From Sediminicola sp035798135 (lineage in GTDB: Bacteria; Bacteroidota; Bacteroidia; Flavobacteriales; Flavobacteriaceae), in assembly GCA_035798135.1 (NCBI GenBank), contig JAPFBR010000002.1:248001-312000 (forward strand): a stretch of 64,000 bases of DNA, written 5' to 3'. Positions 15,432-24,476 of the stretch are shown here, in pieces. The first letter of the stretch is position 1, and each line of letters begins with the position of its first letter. The notes beneath the pieces were generated by a model. It did no database searches and was not told where the DNA came from. It worked only from the letters and a program-made list of their open reading frames with translations. The position numbers and the translations under genes were made by a program.

Positions 15432-17423
15432 CTAATTGATATAAAAGGGGCCAGACCAAGCACCATCCTTTTTAATGGCCATTTGATCACCAGCTACATT
15501 AAAATAAATATCACTTCTTGTATTTGCACCAGATACAACTGTTGTTGCAGCGCCTACATCTTGAAGAATGGTTAACCCGTAATCTACTATTGATTCAGGA
15601 TCACCCCAAATCCATTCGACGTCAATAACATCAAATTGATTATATTCCCTATCCCTAAGTGTAGCAGTATCGGTACCTCCATTTGAAAAATACCGTTGAT
15701 CTGAAAGTTTATTTCTATAATGAGTATATTGAACTGCGGCCTCTATCCCATTAGCATCGAAAGGAAAGGAACGATTGAAAATTTCTGCATCTCCATAATA
15801 ATCGTTGGTATTAAAAACTTTTGGCTTGTCATCAGAATCAAGTTCAATATCTCCAAATGAACCGGTTGGTGTAGACAGGTTGGAATTTTCAGGGTCGTAT
15901 CTAAATTTTAAAAATGAATTACCTTCCGTATTGAATAAATGTATTCTACCGTCTCTCCATCTGACTGCTGCCCCAATAGGGCCTGTAGTATTTCCGATTG
16001 AAGCTATCGGTCCAAACGGGTCAGATACGTCATACTTAAACGGTGCATTACCGCCACCGACGGTATAAATGGCATATTTATCCCCGGCTTTGTTATATAC
16101 TACAATAGTCTGACCTTTTAACTGAAAAGCTGCTCCTATTCCATCTTCAAAAACATCAACTAAAGGGCGGTAGTTTGTATCAGGTAATGTACCCTTGGGC
16201 ACACAACTTTGTATGGTATAGCTAGTAGCGAGGTTTGATGCTAATCTTGTATCTCTATCTTTAACACTATACACTTCATATGATAAAGGTTTACCTGTTG
16301 TAATGTCACCAGCCTCTGCCAAAAGATCAATGACTCCTTTAAGGTTTGTGAAGTCATTGATAACCGCCCCTGCAGTTTGTAATGTTGTTTCACGCGACCC
16401 GCCATACGCAATCACCTTAACACTTACATCATTATAAGAATTGAACATATCTATTTCTGCATCAAATTCTGCTTCGTTACCCAACGTTTCGTATTTTCCC
16501 TTTAATGCTGCTGACATTGCTTCCGTCGACGAGGTAGACTCATACAGCATATAAAAAATACGGCCATAAGTAACAGATTTAATATAAGCAGCCGGGTTAT
16601 CTGGCCCTATATATGGCGATAGGTCTTCCGCTGTGACGCTTTCATCAAAAAACTCATCTACACCTGTTGGTGTTACAAAACTCATGGTATAAAAAGATTC
16701 TTTGATTTTGACAAGAACACTATTTGTCTCTTGACTTGTATTATAACTAAAATCAGCATCAACTTTGGTACTTATGGTTTCAACACTAACACCCATTTCA
16801 AAGGCTAGCTCAGACTGAGAATTAATTCTTTTGACCTCTACTGTGAAGTTTGCTGGGCTTGAGGCGTCAATTGGATTTTTAGCTATAATATCGTTCTTAG
16901 CTTGGTTCACAGTTCCCTCATCGATCACTATGGGGTCTGAGGTTGCCTGCGGATTACCGTTTACCAAATCGACCGTTATTGTGCCAATTCCACGTTTTAC
17001 GGTTATAGCTGTAGGTAGCCCATCATTTATTGTATTTCCCTGAATTAAATTACCCGGCCATATAACATTCGCATTTGGGTTATATAAAGGAAATTTAGCA
17101 GACCCACCTAAAATATCAACCTGTTTTTCGGTACAAACCCATCTTCGTGCAGTTTGCGGATGATCTTCATTGGTTACCTCGCCAGTTTCAGTTTCTGCTT
17201 TTGAAGGTGTTTCAGAATATACAGGGAAATCTCCACTATTGGCTATCAATTTTGCTATAGTAAGTTCGCTTTCAGGATCTTCCGAATTAGGATCTTCAGT
17301 AGTGGCTTCATCTTTACTACAGGCCGTAAAAAAAAGAAGGACCAGTAAGACTCCAAAAATTAAAACGGGCCTCACTTCCCAATTGGGTGTACATTTGTTG
17401 CGTAAATTCGTTAACGTTTTCAT
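15432..17423 (-). CDS. Cholesterol-dependent-cytolysin-like lipoprotein
   Basis: The 663-residue protein has a lipoprotein signal (lipobox FTAC, Cys35) and an acidic linker. A region at about 90-420 resembles thiol-activated (cholesterol-dependent) cytolysins: IWPGNLIQGNTINDGLP (about 121-137, the YPGALI-type motif), VEVKRINSQSE, and VTYGRIFYMLYES (about residue 293). That last motif precedes a helix-forming stretch expected to become a membrane hairpin. The CDC undecapeptide and a classical domain 4 are absent. Instead residues about 430-663 form a beta-rich region with repeated IGAAV/GAAFQL segments reminiscent of hemopexin-like propellers. It is probably a pore-former or its evolutionary relative; the target and cofactors are unknown. 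Confidence 0.75.
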   Translation of the reverse strand: MKTLTNLRNKCTPNWEVRPVLIFGVLLVLLFFTACSKDEATTEDPNSEDPESELTIAKLIANSGDFPVYSETPSKAETETGEVTNEDHPQTARRWVCTEKQVDILGGSAKFPLYNPNANVIWPGNLIQGNTINDGLPTAITVKRGIGTITVDLVNGNPQATSDPIVIDEGTVNQAKNDIIAKNPIDASSPANFTVEVKRINSQSELAFEMGVSVETISTKVDADFSYNTSQETNSVLVKIKESFYTMSFVTPTGVDEFFDESVTAEDLSPYIGPDNPAAYIKSVTYGRIFYMLYESTSSTEAMSAALKGKYETLGNEAEFDAEIDMFNSYNDVSVKVIAYGGSRETTLQTAGAVINDFTNLKGVIDLLAEAGDITTGKPLSYEVYSVKDRDTRLASNLATSYTIQSCVPKGTLPDTNYRPLVDVFEDGIGAAFQLKGQTIVVYNKAGDKYAIYTVGGGNAPFKYDVSDPFGPIASIGNTTGPIGAAVRWRDGRIHLFNTEGNSFLKFRYDPENSNLSTPTGSFGDIELDSDDKPKVFNTNDYYGDAEIFNRSFPFDANGIEAAVQYTHYRNKLSDQRYFSNGGTDTATLRDREYNQFDVIDVEWIWGDPESIVDYGLTILQDVGAATTVVSGANTRSDIYFNVAGDQMAIKKDGAWSGPFYIN

Positions 17424-17455
17424 ATTTTTTTTTGGTTGAATTAATATTCTTGCTT

Positions 17456-17470
17456 GTTACTTTTAGTAAC
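17456..17470. promoter_or_regulatory. Inverted repeat at the predicted cytolysin start site
   Basis: GTTACT-TTT-AGTAAC is a perfect 6-bp inverted repeat. It lies just downstream of the predicted -7 element and so spans the likely transcription start. It could be an operator or a short leader hairpin. Confidence 0.35.
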
Positions 17471-17474
17471 TGGT

Positions 17475-17541
17475 GCAAGGTATTTAACAACCGGCCATGC
17501 CAAAATACGTAGGCATGTTACATACTGCGTAGGGTACGTAG
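17475..17541 (-). promoter_or_regulatory. Cytolysin promoter with upstream TACGTAG repeats
   Basis: On the minus strand TTTG (TTG at 17501-17503), an 18-bp gap and TACCTTGC (17475-17482) resemble the Bacteroidota promoter. Directly upstream three related heptamers appear on the plus strand: TACGTAG (17506-17512), TGCGTAG (17526-17532) and TACGTAG (17535-17541). Their position just above the -33 element suits activator sites, perhaps for the LuxR-type regulator encoded immediately upstream. Confidence 0.45.
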
Positions 17542-17572
17542 TTGCTTTTACCAAGAATAAAAATTACTAAGG

Positions 17573-18223
17573 TTATAGCAGTATCAGAAGATCTTTATGT
17601 TCTTCTGCCCATAGCTTCAAGGAAGTAATTTCTTGATGAGCTGTGTTTAACTTGGCAATAATATTGGTTCTGTGCTTTTGTACCGTTCTTGGGGAGGTAC
17701 TTAACTGTTCTGCAATCTCCAAAGACGATTTGTCCATGACTATATGCCTTATGATGGTTCTTTCAGTAGGCGTTAATTGTTTTATGATTTTTAGTTGGAG
17801 GTCAATGGACGACTTAATCCCTTTCTCCAGAGAGTCGCTATAATATAACTCCCTCTTTAATATGGTCTGAATACAGATCGTTATTTCTGTAATCCCAGCA
17901 TCTTTTAAGAGGTACCCTTTAGCGCCAAATTTTTTGGCCTGTACCAAAAAGCCTTTTTCCTTATGATAGGTCATTACAATAAACTGGGTATCCGGACTTT
18001 TAGGACTTCCAATTTTCATGACTTCAAACCCTGACAGCAATGGCATTTCGATATCTAAAATCGCAACCATTGGCTGGTGTGCTACAATAAGCTCCAAAGC
18101 TTGGGCACCATTTTTAGCACTACCTACTACCTGATATCCAGCCGATACCAATTCGTCATGAAGACCGCTTAACATTAAGGGATGATCATCGGCTATGACT
18201 ATTGTAATTTGGGGGTTTAACAT
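17573..18223 (-). CDS. LuxR/NarL-family response regulator
   Basis: The 216-residue protein has a receiver domain (acidic pair in ADDHPLML, phospho-acceptor Asp in AILDIEMPLLSG at about residue 56) and a C-terminal LuxR helix-turn-helix (LTPTERTIIRHI, then SSLEIAEQLSTSPRTVQKHR at about 165-185). It lies 19 bp behind a HisKA_3 kinase on the same strand and is certainly its partner. It lies 150 bp before the cytolysin-like gene. It probably acts as a transcription activator or repressor of that gene. Confidence 0.92.
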   Translation of the reverse strand: MLNPQITIVIADDHPLMLSGLHDELVSAGYQVVGSAKNGAQALELIVAHQPMVAILDIEMPLLSGFEVMKIGSPKSPDTQFIVMTYHKEKGFLVQAKKFGAKGYLLKDAGITEITICIQTILKRELYYSDSLEKGIKSSIDLQLKIIKQLTPTERTIIRHIVMDKSSLEIAEQLSTSPRTVQKHRTNIIAKLNTAHQEITSLKLWAEEHKDLLILL

Positions 18224-18242
18224 GTTTTAAAATAAATTAAAA

Positions 18243-20165
18243 TTAGGATGCGATAGGAAGAAAGACCATTATCTCCGTTCCCTTGGAAGGCGTTGAATGA
18301 ATTTTTAATTTGGCTTTCATAATATGGCAACGTTCAACCAACGATTTCATGCCTAAACTTTTTGATTTCTTCTTCTTTTCACTATAATCAAAGCCTTTAC
18401 CAGTATCCTTTATAGATAGCATGATAAACGTATGTTCTTTTTTTAACGAGATGGTAGCATGACTTGCATTGGCATGTTTAACCATATTGGAAAGTGACTC
18501 TTGAAAAATGCGATAGAGATGTAACTCGTTCTTTTTATCCAGTTCATCATCTATTGTTTCAATATCTATTTTGAAAATGGTATCTGTTAGTTCATCAAAA
18601 TCATTGATTAATTCTTTTACAGCAGCCGTAAAACCGAGCTGCTCAATGGAAGCTGGATGTAAATTTCGAGAAATATTCCGTACATGCTCTAAGGTATTGG
18701 TACTTAACGACTCGCTTATTTGATCCCCGTCATTTTTAGCTTTCCGAACCAGCATCATCAATTGCTGCCCTACTCCATCATGCAATTCCAAGGCTACCCT
18801 AGTTCGCTCACTTTCCTGCGCCTCAATTAATTCTTGGGAAAAACGTTCCTGTATTTTTTTGTCCTTTTTTACCTTCTCACGGGATTTAAGAACTAAAACG
18901 AAACCAAAAACGGAAAGAAGTCCAAAACCCCCGAACCATAGCAATTGACTTTTTAATTTATTCTGTGTATCTAAAAATGCAATATCTTTTTTTTGTGTTT
19001 CAATTTGAATATCTCTTTTTTCGGTTTTGTATTGTATTTGCAACTCATTCATCCGAGCTGCCTTTTTTGTAGTGAATATGCTATCTTTTAACCTATTGTA
19101 TATTTGGAAATTATCATACGAACTTTTATAATTTTGAAGTGCATAATCACATTTTGAGATTAAGTAATACCCCCAACTTTCTTGATTTATGCTTTCGTTC
19201 TTGGCGTATCTTACAGCTTCCAAAGCATAGTCTTTTGCTTTGGAATAATTATTCATCTTCATAAACGTTTCAGCAATGTCATTGCAGGTATGTGCAGTAC
19301 TCCTATCTCTATTGACTTCTTTCTTAAGTGCCAGGGCTTTAAAAAGATAGTCTAAAGATGCTTCAAAATTATCTTGAGCTCTTAGGGTAGATCCTATATT
19401 GCCCAATAAGATTGATTCATAATCCAGTAAGTCAATGCTGTCAACATCATCAGCGGAAAACTTCCCTATCTTCTCCAGACCAGATTGAAAATAGGCAAGT
19501 GCCTCCTCAAAGTGTTTTTGTTTTTGACTTAGAGCACCTAAATTTAAATACGTAAGTATTAAGCCTTTGTCATCATTATTTTTCTCCTGAAGTTGTAACG
19601 CACGTTTAAAATTAAAATCGGAGTTTTTATAATCACCGGTAACAAGATAAATAGCTCCTATTTGGGTGGATACTTTTATAATTTCCTTTTCATCTTTAAG
19701 GGCTTCATTGCGTCTTAAAGACTCGAAGGAATAAAACAAGGCTTTTTCAAAATCTGAAATTCTGCTATAACTCTTTCCTATTTTATAGTAGCATTTTGCA
19801 ACATCAGCTTTTTTGTCAAGGTTTTCAAAACTGACCAATGCAGTATTAAAAAAGGTTAAGGCTTGGGGAATATCATTTGTTTGAAGAAAATAGTCGCCCA
19901 CATGGTAAGTTCCCAGTGCAGTTAAAGGTTCATTATTTGTTTCTATAGCTTTTTGAAGTCCAAAATTGAAATTTTCATAAGCATTTTCGAACTCCTTATT
20001 TTTAAGAAAAGTAGTTCCAATATCATAATAAACTTGAGCGCTTAATGTAGTGCTGGAATTAGCATGTTGGGCAGGGTCGTATAAACTATCAACTTGTTGA
20101 TTGTTTTGAGCTTGTAAAAAAAGAGAAGAAATTAGACATATTAAAAAGACTGGGGAACACTTCAA
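18243..20165 (-). CDS. TPR-containing sensor histidine kinase (HisKA_3, NarX/DesK type)
   Basis: The 640-residue protein has a signal peptide and a periplasmic TPR superhelix of about seven repeats (residues 30-370; for example AYENFNFGLQKAI and ALAYFQSGLEKIG). A coiled coil, one membrane helix (about 405-425) and the HisKA_3 dimerisation domain follow, with the phospho-acceptor in RVALELHDGVGQQ (about residue 458). The HATPase has NMVKHANA and DTGKGF boxes and ends SLVERCHIMKAKL. This architecture is a standard flavobacterial sensor. The TPR region probably senses a peptide or protein partner outside the inner membrane. It is the first gene of the operon with the LuxR regulator. Confidence 0.92.
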   Translation of the reverse strand: MKCSPVFLICLISSLFLQAQNNQQVDSLYDPAQHANSSTTLSAQVYYDIGTTFLKNKEFENAYENFNFGLQKAIETNNEPLTALGTYHVGDYFLQTNDIPQALTFFNTALVSFENLDKKADVAKCYYKIGKSYSRISDFEKALFYSFESLRRNEALKDEKEIIKVSTQIGAIYLVTGDYKNSDFNFKRALQLQEKNNDDKGLILTYLNLGALSQKQKHFEEALAYFQSGLEKIGKFSADDVDSIDLLDYESILLGNIGSTLRAQDNFEASLDYLFKALALKKEVNRDRSTAHTCNDIAETFMKMNNYSKAKDYALEAVRYAKNESINQESWGYYLISKCDYALQNYKSSYDNFQIYNRLKDSIFTTKKAARMNELQIQYKTEKRDIQIETQKKDIAFLDTQNKLKSQLLWFGGFGLLSVFGFVLVLKSREKVKKDKKIQERFSQELIEAQESERTRVALELHDGVGQQLMMLVRKAKNDGDQISESLSTNTLEHVRNISRNLHPASIEQLGFTAAVKELINDFDELTDTIFKIDIETIDDELDKKNELHLYRIFQESLSNMVKHANASHATISLKKEHTFIMLSIKDTGKGFDYSEKKKKSKSLGMKSLVERCHIMKAKLKIHSTPSKGTEIMVFLPIAS

Positions 20166-20287
20166 ATGGATATGGTTATTTGTTTAAAGGTAATTCATTT
20201 AGAATGAATTATTGGCTTATTTCAATCAACATATATACACCACTCCCCTTCCATTATGCAAGCGCTCCAATACCACTAATACAAAAA

Positions 20288-20309
20288 AAACCATCAATTA
20301 AGATGGTTT
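20288..20309 (-). terminator. Intrinsic terminator of second cold-shock gene
   Basis: AAACCATC and GATGGTTT arms around a 6-nt loop, 27 bp beyond the stop codon at 20336, with A-runs that give a minus-strand U-tract. Confidence 0.7.
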
Positions 20310-20335
20310 GTTATACGTAGTATTTTTGGATGAAT

Positions 20336-20530
20336 TTATTGTATTAAACTCACTTTAACGGCACTTAAGCCTTTATCTCCTTTTTCAACTTCAAATTTTA
20401 CGTTGTCATTTTCCCTTATATCATCAATAAGATTGGTCGAGTGAACAAATATTTCTTCTTCTGAATCATTCATTTTAATAAAACCAAAACCTTTGGTAGT
20501 ATTAAAAAACTTTACGGTACCTTCTTTCAT
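20336..20530 (-). CDS. Cold-shock domain protein (CspA family), second copy
   Basis: The 64-residue cold-shock domain has RNP1 (GFGFIK) and RNP2 (EIFVHS). The ATG at 20530 gives MKEGTVKFF, the family start. An in-frame upstream ATG would add 17 basic residues (MIKRFINKLLQKNKATI) and is less likely. It is more acidic and more divergent than the copy at 12250-12441, for example DSEEEIFVHS in place of KDHFVHIS. Cold-shock proteins act as RNA chaperones; the paralogues may respond to different conditions. Confidence 0.9.
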   Translation of the reverse strand: MKEGTVKFFNTTKGFGFIKMNDSEEEIFVHSTNLIDDIRENDNVKFEVEKGDKGLSAVKVSLIQ

Positions 20531-20622
20531 AATTGTTGCTTTATTTTTTTGTAATAATTTGTTTATAAATCGTTTTATCATTATTTCTATGTATTAATGT
20601 TATAATCATGTACTATAGAACC

Positions 20623-21606
20623 TTAGGCCATTGTCACCAGGGGCTTTTCACCTAAAGAACGAAGCATTTTTACATGATCCCAAATGGCCTGAAAGAGATC
20701 TTTTTTTACATGGTAAGGCATGCCGTATTCCTCTGCAGTTTCGGCCACGATATTTGTTAATTCTTTGTAATGCACATGGCATACGTCTGGTAGTAAATGG
20801 TGTTCTACCTGATAATTTAAACCTCCGATCAGCCAAAACAAAACCTTGCTTTTAGGAGAAAAATTACTCGTAGTTGCAAATTGATGCCCGTACCAATCGT
20901 CTTGCATCATGCCCTTATTGTCGGGCAGGGGAAAGTCAGTGGCTGGCATAATGTGGGCTATTTGAAAAACGATGCTCACCAGGATTCCTGTAACAAAGTG
21001 CATGGATAGAAATGCCAATAAGATCACCCACCATGAAAACGGAACCATAATCATAGGTAGTACCAGGGCATAGGAATAGTAAAATAGTTTCCATGCGGCC
21101 ATGCTCACTAGTGTTTTTTCATATTCATTTTTTTTGTCTAAAAATCCCATGTCCTTAAAGCGCTTTAAACGCACGAAATCTTTTGTGGTAATCCATGATA
21201 TCGTCGAGATGCCATAAAAAAACCAGATATAAATGTGCTGAAATTTATGTATCCAATAGTGTTTGGCATGTGGAGAAAATCTCAGGAAAAAAGGAGCATT
21301 AAGATCATCATCTGCATTGTCAATATTCGTATACGTATGGTGCAATATATTGTGCTGTATTTTCCAAATCGTAGCATTGGCCCCAATAAGATTAAAGGTA
21401 TAGCCTAAAAGGGTATTGATTTTCTTGTTTTTTGAATAAGAGCCATGTATTGCATCATGCATTACCCCCATGCCTATGCCTGCCATTCCCAATCCACTTA
21501 ATATATATAGCGAAAAAAGCAGCCAAACAGAGGTTACGATTCCTGATGCAAGTAGTATTAATGGCAAAAAGAATAAAGTCAACATGACAATAGTTTTCAA
21601 TACCAT
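20623..21606 (-). CDS. Membrane fatty-acid desaturase (front-end/acyl-lipid type), start codon problem
   Basis: The annotated frame encodes a multi-pass desaturase with three histidine boxes: HDAIH (about 50), HNILHH (about 84) and QVEHH (about 262). The QxxHH box is typical of acyl-lipid or linoleoyl-CoA-type desaturases, which use a di-iron centre. The first ATG (21606) lies 39 codons inside a longer open frame reaching 21723. Those 39 codons encode a family-like N-terminus (PKFSRDLNSNFSKTLRKRVN), but there is no ATG, GTG or TTG before the upstream stop. Either translation begins at 21606 or at a rare codon, or the start was mutated. Confidence 0.85.
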   Translation of the reverse strand: MVLKTIVMLTLFFLPLILLASGIVTSVWLLFSLYILSGLGMAGIGMGVMHDAIHGSYSKNKKINTLLGYTFNLIGANATIWKIQHNILHHTYTNIDNADDDLNAPFFLRFSPHAKHYWIHKFQHIYIWFFYGISTISWITTKDFVRLKRFKDMGFLDKKNEYEKTLVSMAAWKLFYYSYALVLPMIMVPFSWWVILLAFLSMHFVTGILVSIVFQIAHIMPATDFPLPDNKGMMQDDWYGHQFATTSNFSPKSKVLFWLIGGLNYQVEHHLLPDVCHVHYKELTNIVAETAEEYGMPYHVKKDLFQAIWDHVKMLRSLGEKPLVTMA

Positions 21607-21723
21607 TGTTGAATTGGCATTTCTACTCTTATTGTGGGTCTTAAAATGGGTGTTTACTCTTTTTCTTAATGTTTTTGAAAAGTTGGAATTTAAATCTCTT
21701 GAAAATTTTGGATTATCGATGCT

Positions 21724-22361
21724 TCAGTTCTTTTAATGATTAATATTCTGTTTATCGCAAGGGCCACATAGCAGACCCATTTAGGGCGATATTACAGAAC
21801 TTTTATGCAACTCGATATTGCATTTGATAGGTAGTTGTTTTTAAAGACTATGATGCTTAAGCAATAGTGAATCATGTGTAATACGCCATAAACAGGACTC
21901 AGCTCATAAAACGAGTTCAGGGCTACAACAACTCAACTAAAGTGGAAAGCAAAAGATTGATTAAAATTGGAATAAGATTAAAAAAAGGAAGGCTGTCTAA
22001 ATAGCTAATTTCACAAAGGTAGACAAATTTAATGGTGGCCATTAAAAAATTATGCCAAATAATTGATAATCAATATAATATATCATCAAACCCGTGGCTC
22101 CCTCCCTCCTCCCGATAGCTATCGGGATCGGTCAGTTGATACAATCTGGATTACCTTTAGAAAAGAAAATTAAAAACACCTAGTATCGGAACATATCCCT
22201 ATCCAAAAAAATAATTTTAGGATGGCTTGATTGCTCTTTTCTTATAGTTTAAAACTGCAATAAGGAATTCCATTGGTAGAAAAATGCAGCAATAAAATAT
22301 AGATCATGGAAGATGGTTGGTCATATACCATGGGATACTTTTTTAATTAAGTGCAAAGTAA
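21724..22361. other. Intergenic stretch with a palindromic repeat
   Basis: About 640 bp without a gene. They hold another CCCGATAGCTATCGGGA palindrome (22111-22127) preceded by a CTCCCTCCCTCC run, matching the context at 7820-7850. Nothing else was recognised. Confidence 0.6.
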
Positions 22362-23054
22362 CTATTCCAATTGCAGCGCTTTAACATCTGTAATCAGTTG
22401 GGCGATAGAGGCCCTGTTCAACCCATTATAGATGCCCCTAATATGTTTGTTTTTATCTATGAGCAAGAAGTTTTCTGTATGTAGAAAATCATAGATATCT
22501 TTAGGAATTCCAATATCATTCTCTACAAAATATTGATTTCTTCCGAGGTCGTAAATTTCTGTTTTGTCCCCTGTGGCTAAATGCCATTTATTAGCGATAA
22601 CGTCATATTTTTCTGCATACTCCTTAAGAACAGAAACAGAATCAATTGTAGGCGTTACCGAATGTGAAAGCAATAACACATCCGGGTCGTCCTTAAACGC
22701 TTCCTGGACCTTAGCCATATTCCCTGTCATTTCCAGACAAATTCCGGGACATGAGGTAAAGAAGAAATCGGTAATATATAATTTACTGTCAAAGGTTTTT
22801 TGAGTAATGGTATCCCCCATTTGATTTACCAGCTCAAAATCAGGGATTTTATGAAAACTCTTCTCTTCTTCACTATTGGGCGTTAACCAATGTGGTGAGA
22901 AAGATTCATCATTGTAGTAGGGCAGATTTATAACCCTACTTGTTTCTTCCACTTCTATATTCTCCTTTTTAACCTGTTCTTTGCAACTTGTAAAAAGTGT
23001 AAACAAACAAACTAAAATAAAACCAGCCTTCTCAATCTTTAATAACCACCTCAT
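22362..23054 (-). CDS. SCO1/SenC-family copper chaperone lipoprotein
   Basis: The 230-residue protein has a signal peptide with a lipobox (LFTSC), then a thioredoxin-like SCO domain. The copper-binding cysteines are in FTSCPGICLEM (about residue 93-103) and the third ligand His in FLHTENFLLID (about residue 190). SCO proteins deliver copper to, or reduce, the CuA site of cytochrome c oxidase. It overlaps the preceding MORN gene by 23 bp, so the two are translationally coupled. It forms one operon with the MORN and YHYH genes. Confidence 0.9.
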   Translation of the reverse strand: MRWLLKIEKAGFILVCLFTLFTSCKEQVKKENIEVEETSRVINLPYYNDESFSPHWLTPNSEEEKSFHKIPDFELVNQMGDTITQKTFDSKLYITDFFFTSCPGICLEMTGNMAKVQEAFKDDPDVLLLSHSVTPTIDSVSVLKEYAEKYDVIANKWHLATGDKTEIYDLGRNQYFVENDIGIPKDIYDFLHTENFLLIDKNKHIRGIYNGLNRASIAQLITDVKALQLE

Positions 23055-23631
23055 TTTCTAACTTATAACATGAATTTGCTCTTCGCATCCCAAAAATGCG
23101 ACCATTTTTTGCCTCATAGTTTACATATAGTTTGCCGTTTTGCAACCACGCCCTTTGTAAACCATCTTCTTTACCATCTAAAAGAACCCGCTCTTTGGCC
23201 AGTTCTCCAGTAGCATACCATTCTTTGCTTACCCCATTAAGAACCCCGTTTACATAATGAGATTCTGCCGCTAACACGCCATTTTCCCACCAACTTTTAT
23301 ACACCCCCTCTAAACGGTTTTGCTTGTAATACGATTGAACACGAACGACCCCATTATCTGACCATTTTTTGGCAATCCCTTCCCTCTTACCATTGTAATA
23401 CCCAAGCCTCTCACCGATTGCACCGTTGCTGTGGAATACTATCGAATAGCCGTTAAAAGGTTGCTCTTTAAAATACCATTTACCTTCAATTTGATTGAGA
23501 GTCAGTTCCTTTTTTTCAACTTCTAAACTATTGATTACAAGGGTTTTTTCAACAAGATGCTTGTTTACAGTAATCTCTTTGCAATTGGTTAATAAAAAGG
23601 CCAGAAGAAATAGTATAAAAAATAGTCGCAT
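23032..23631 (-). CDS. MORN-repeat (YwqK-type) lipoprotein
   Basis: The 199-residue protein has a lipobox (LLTNC) and about five YwqK/MORN variants from residue 65. The repeat form is GxxxxxWxxNGxLxxxxxYxNGxxxGxxKxW, for example KSWWENGVLAAESHYVNG. MORN variants fold into an extended beta-sheet and occur in surface and scaffold proteins. Its start lies 9 bp past the stop of the YHYH gene and its end overlaps the SCO1 gene, tying all three into one transcript. The function is unknown; the partners suggest a surface or copper-related role. Confidence 0.82.
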   Translation of the reverse strand: MRLFFILFLLAFLLTNCKEITVNKHLVEKTLVINSLEVEKKELTLNQIEGKWYFKEQPFNGYSIVFHSNGAIGERLGYYNGKREGIAKKWSDNGVVRVQSYYKQNRLEGVYKSWWENGVLAAESHYVNGVLNGVSKEWYATGELAKERVLLDGKEDGLQRAWLQNGKLYVNYEAKNGRIFGMRRANSCYKLENEVVIKD

Positions 23632-23640
23632 AATTTATAT

Positions 23641-24405
23641 TTAGTATCCTTGGTAAGGACCGGCAAAAGCCAAATAGGATCCTGTTGTAGAATAGACTTC
23701 ATTAATGATATGGTAGTGGTATTCTTCTTCGCCAACAGTGTACTGTGTTGTAGACGTATGCCCTCCCGAAGTATCTAAATCGGTAGGATAAGTCCCAGAG
23801 GAATTACACTTTCTTCCGTAAAGGAAAACGCCATCCAGTAAGATCCCCACTAAGTTTTCATCATCGTTGGTAAACGCTTTAGGCTCCAAATGGTAGTGGT
23901 ACACACCTGGACCTATATGGGCTCCTGTCCAGTCTAAACTGGCCGCCGCTTGATTTAATGGTCCGCCTCCTTCTTGATCATTAAATATTGAGGAACCACT
24001 AACGGCAATACCAATAGTATTAAAATCTGTCGCTACAGTATTTCCACTCATATTAGGCGTGGCATCTACCCTGATCGTTGTTGCGTTGTTATTGCTCGAC
24101 ATGACGCTGGGGGTTCTATCCACATCTGGCTCATCCCTATAAAGGGCATTGCCTTCACCCCAATACACGGTTTCATGGTTAGGCAAGCCAGTAGTTTCTA
24201 TTACTACATTGGCCCCATCCAAATAAATGGTTGTGGCATCAGAATTAAACGCTGAAAAGGCGGCATGCAATTCGGTCACGACGGTTTCCTCAGTATCCTC
24301 AACATCGTTAGTATCCGCACTACATGCAATTAGGGAAGTTATAAGCAACCCCGCTCCCACTGCAATTACCATTCTATTTTTATTCACTTTTACTTCTCTT
24401 TTCAT
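23641..24405 (-). CDS. YHYH-domain lipoprotein
   Basis: The 254-residue protein has a lipoprotein signal (SLIACS, Cys28). The YHYH domain is marked by GPGVYHYHLEP (about 178), GILLDGVFLYGRKC (about 196) and a second EEYHYHIIN (about 228). The YHYH family is extracellular and of unknown biochemical function; the paired His-Tyr motifs suggest metal binding or a redox site. It is the first gene of the YHYH-MORN-SCO1 operon. Direct repeats at 24477-24506 stand 72 bp before its ATG, the same distance as at the second YHYH operon. Confidence 0.85.
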   Translation of the reverse strand: MKREVKVNKNRMVIAVGAGLLITSLIACSADTNDVEDTEETVVTELHAAFSAFNSDATTIYLDGANVVIETTGLPNHETVYWGEGNALYRDEPDVDRTPSVMSSNNNATTIRVDATPNMSGNTVATDFNTIGIAVSGSSIFNDQEGGGPLNQAAASLDWTGAHIGPGVYHYHLEPKAFTNDDENLVGILLDGVFLYGRKCNSSGTYPTDLDTSGGHTSTTQYTVGEEEYHYHIINEVYSTTGSYLAFAGPYQGY

Positions 24406-24476
24406 AATTATATTTTTATTTTAATTACCATTTACCCTCAAAAGTCCTAATAAAAAAGACATTGAAATTTGCAAAT

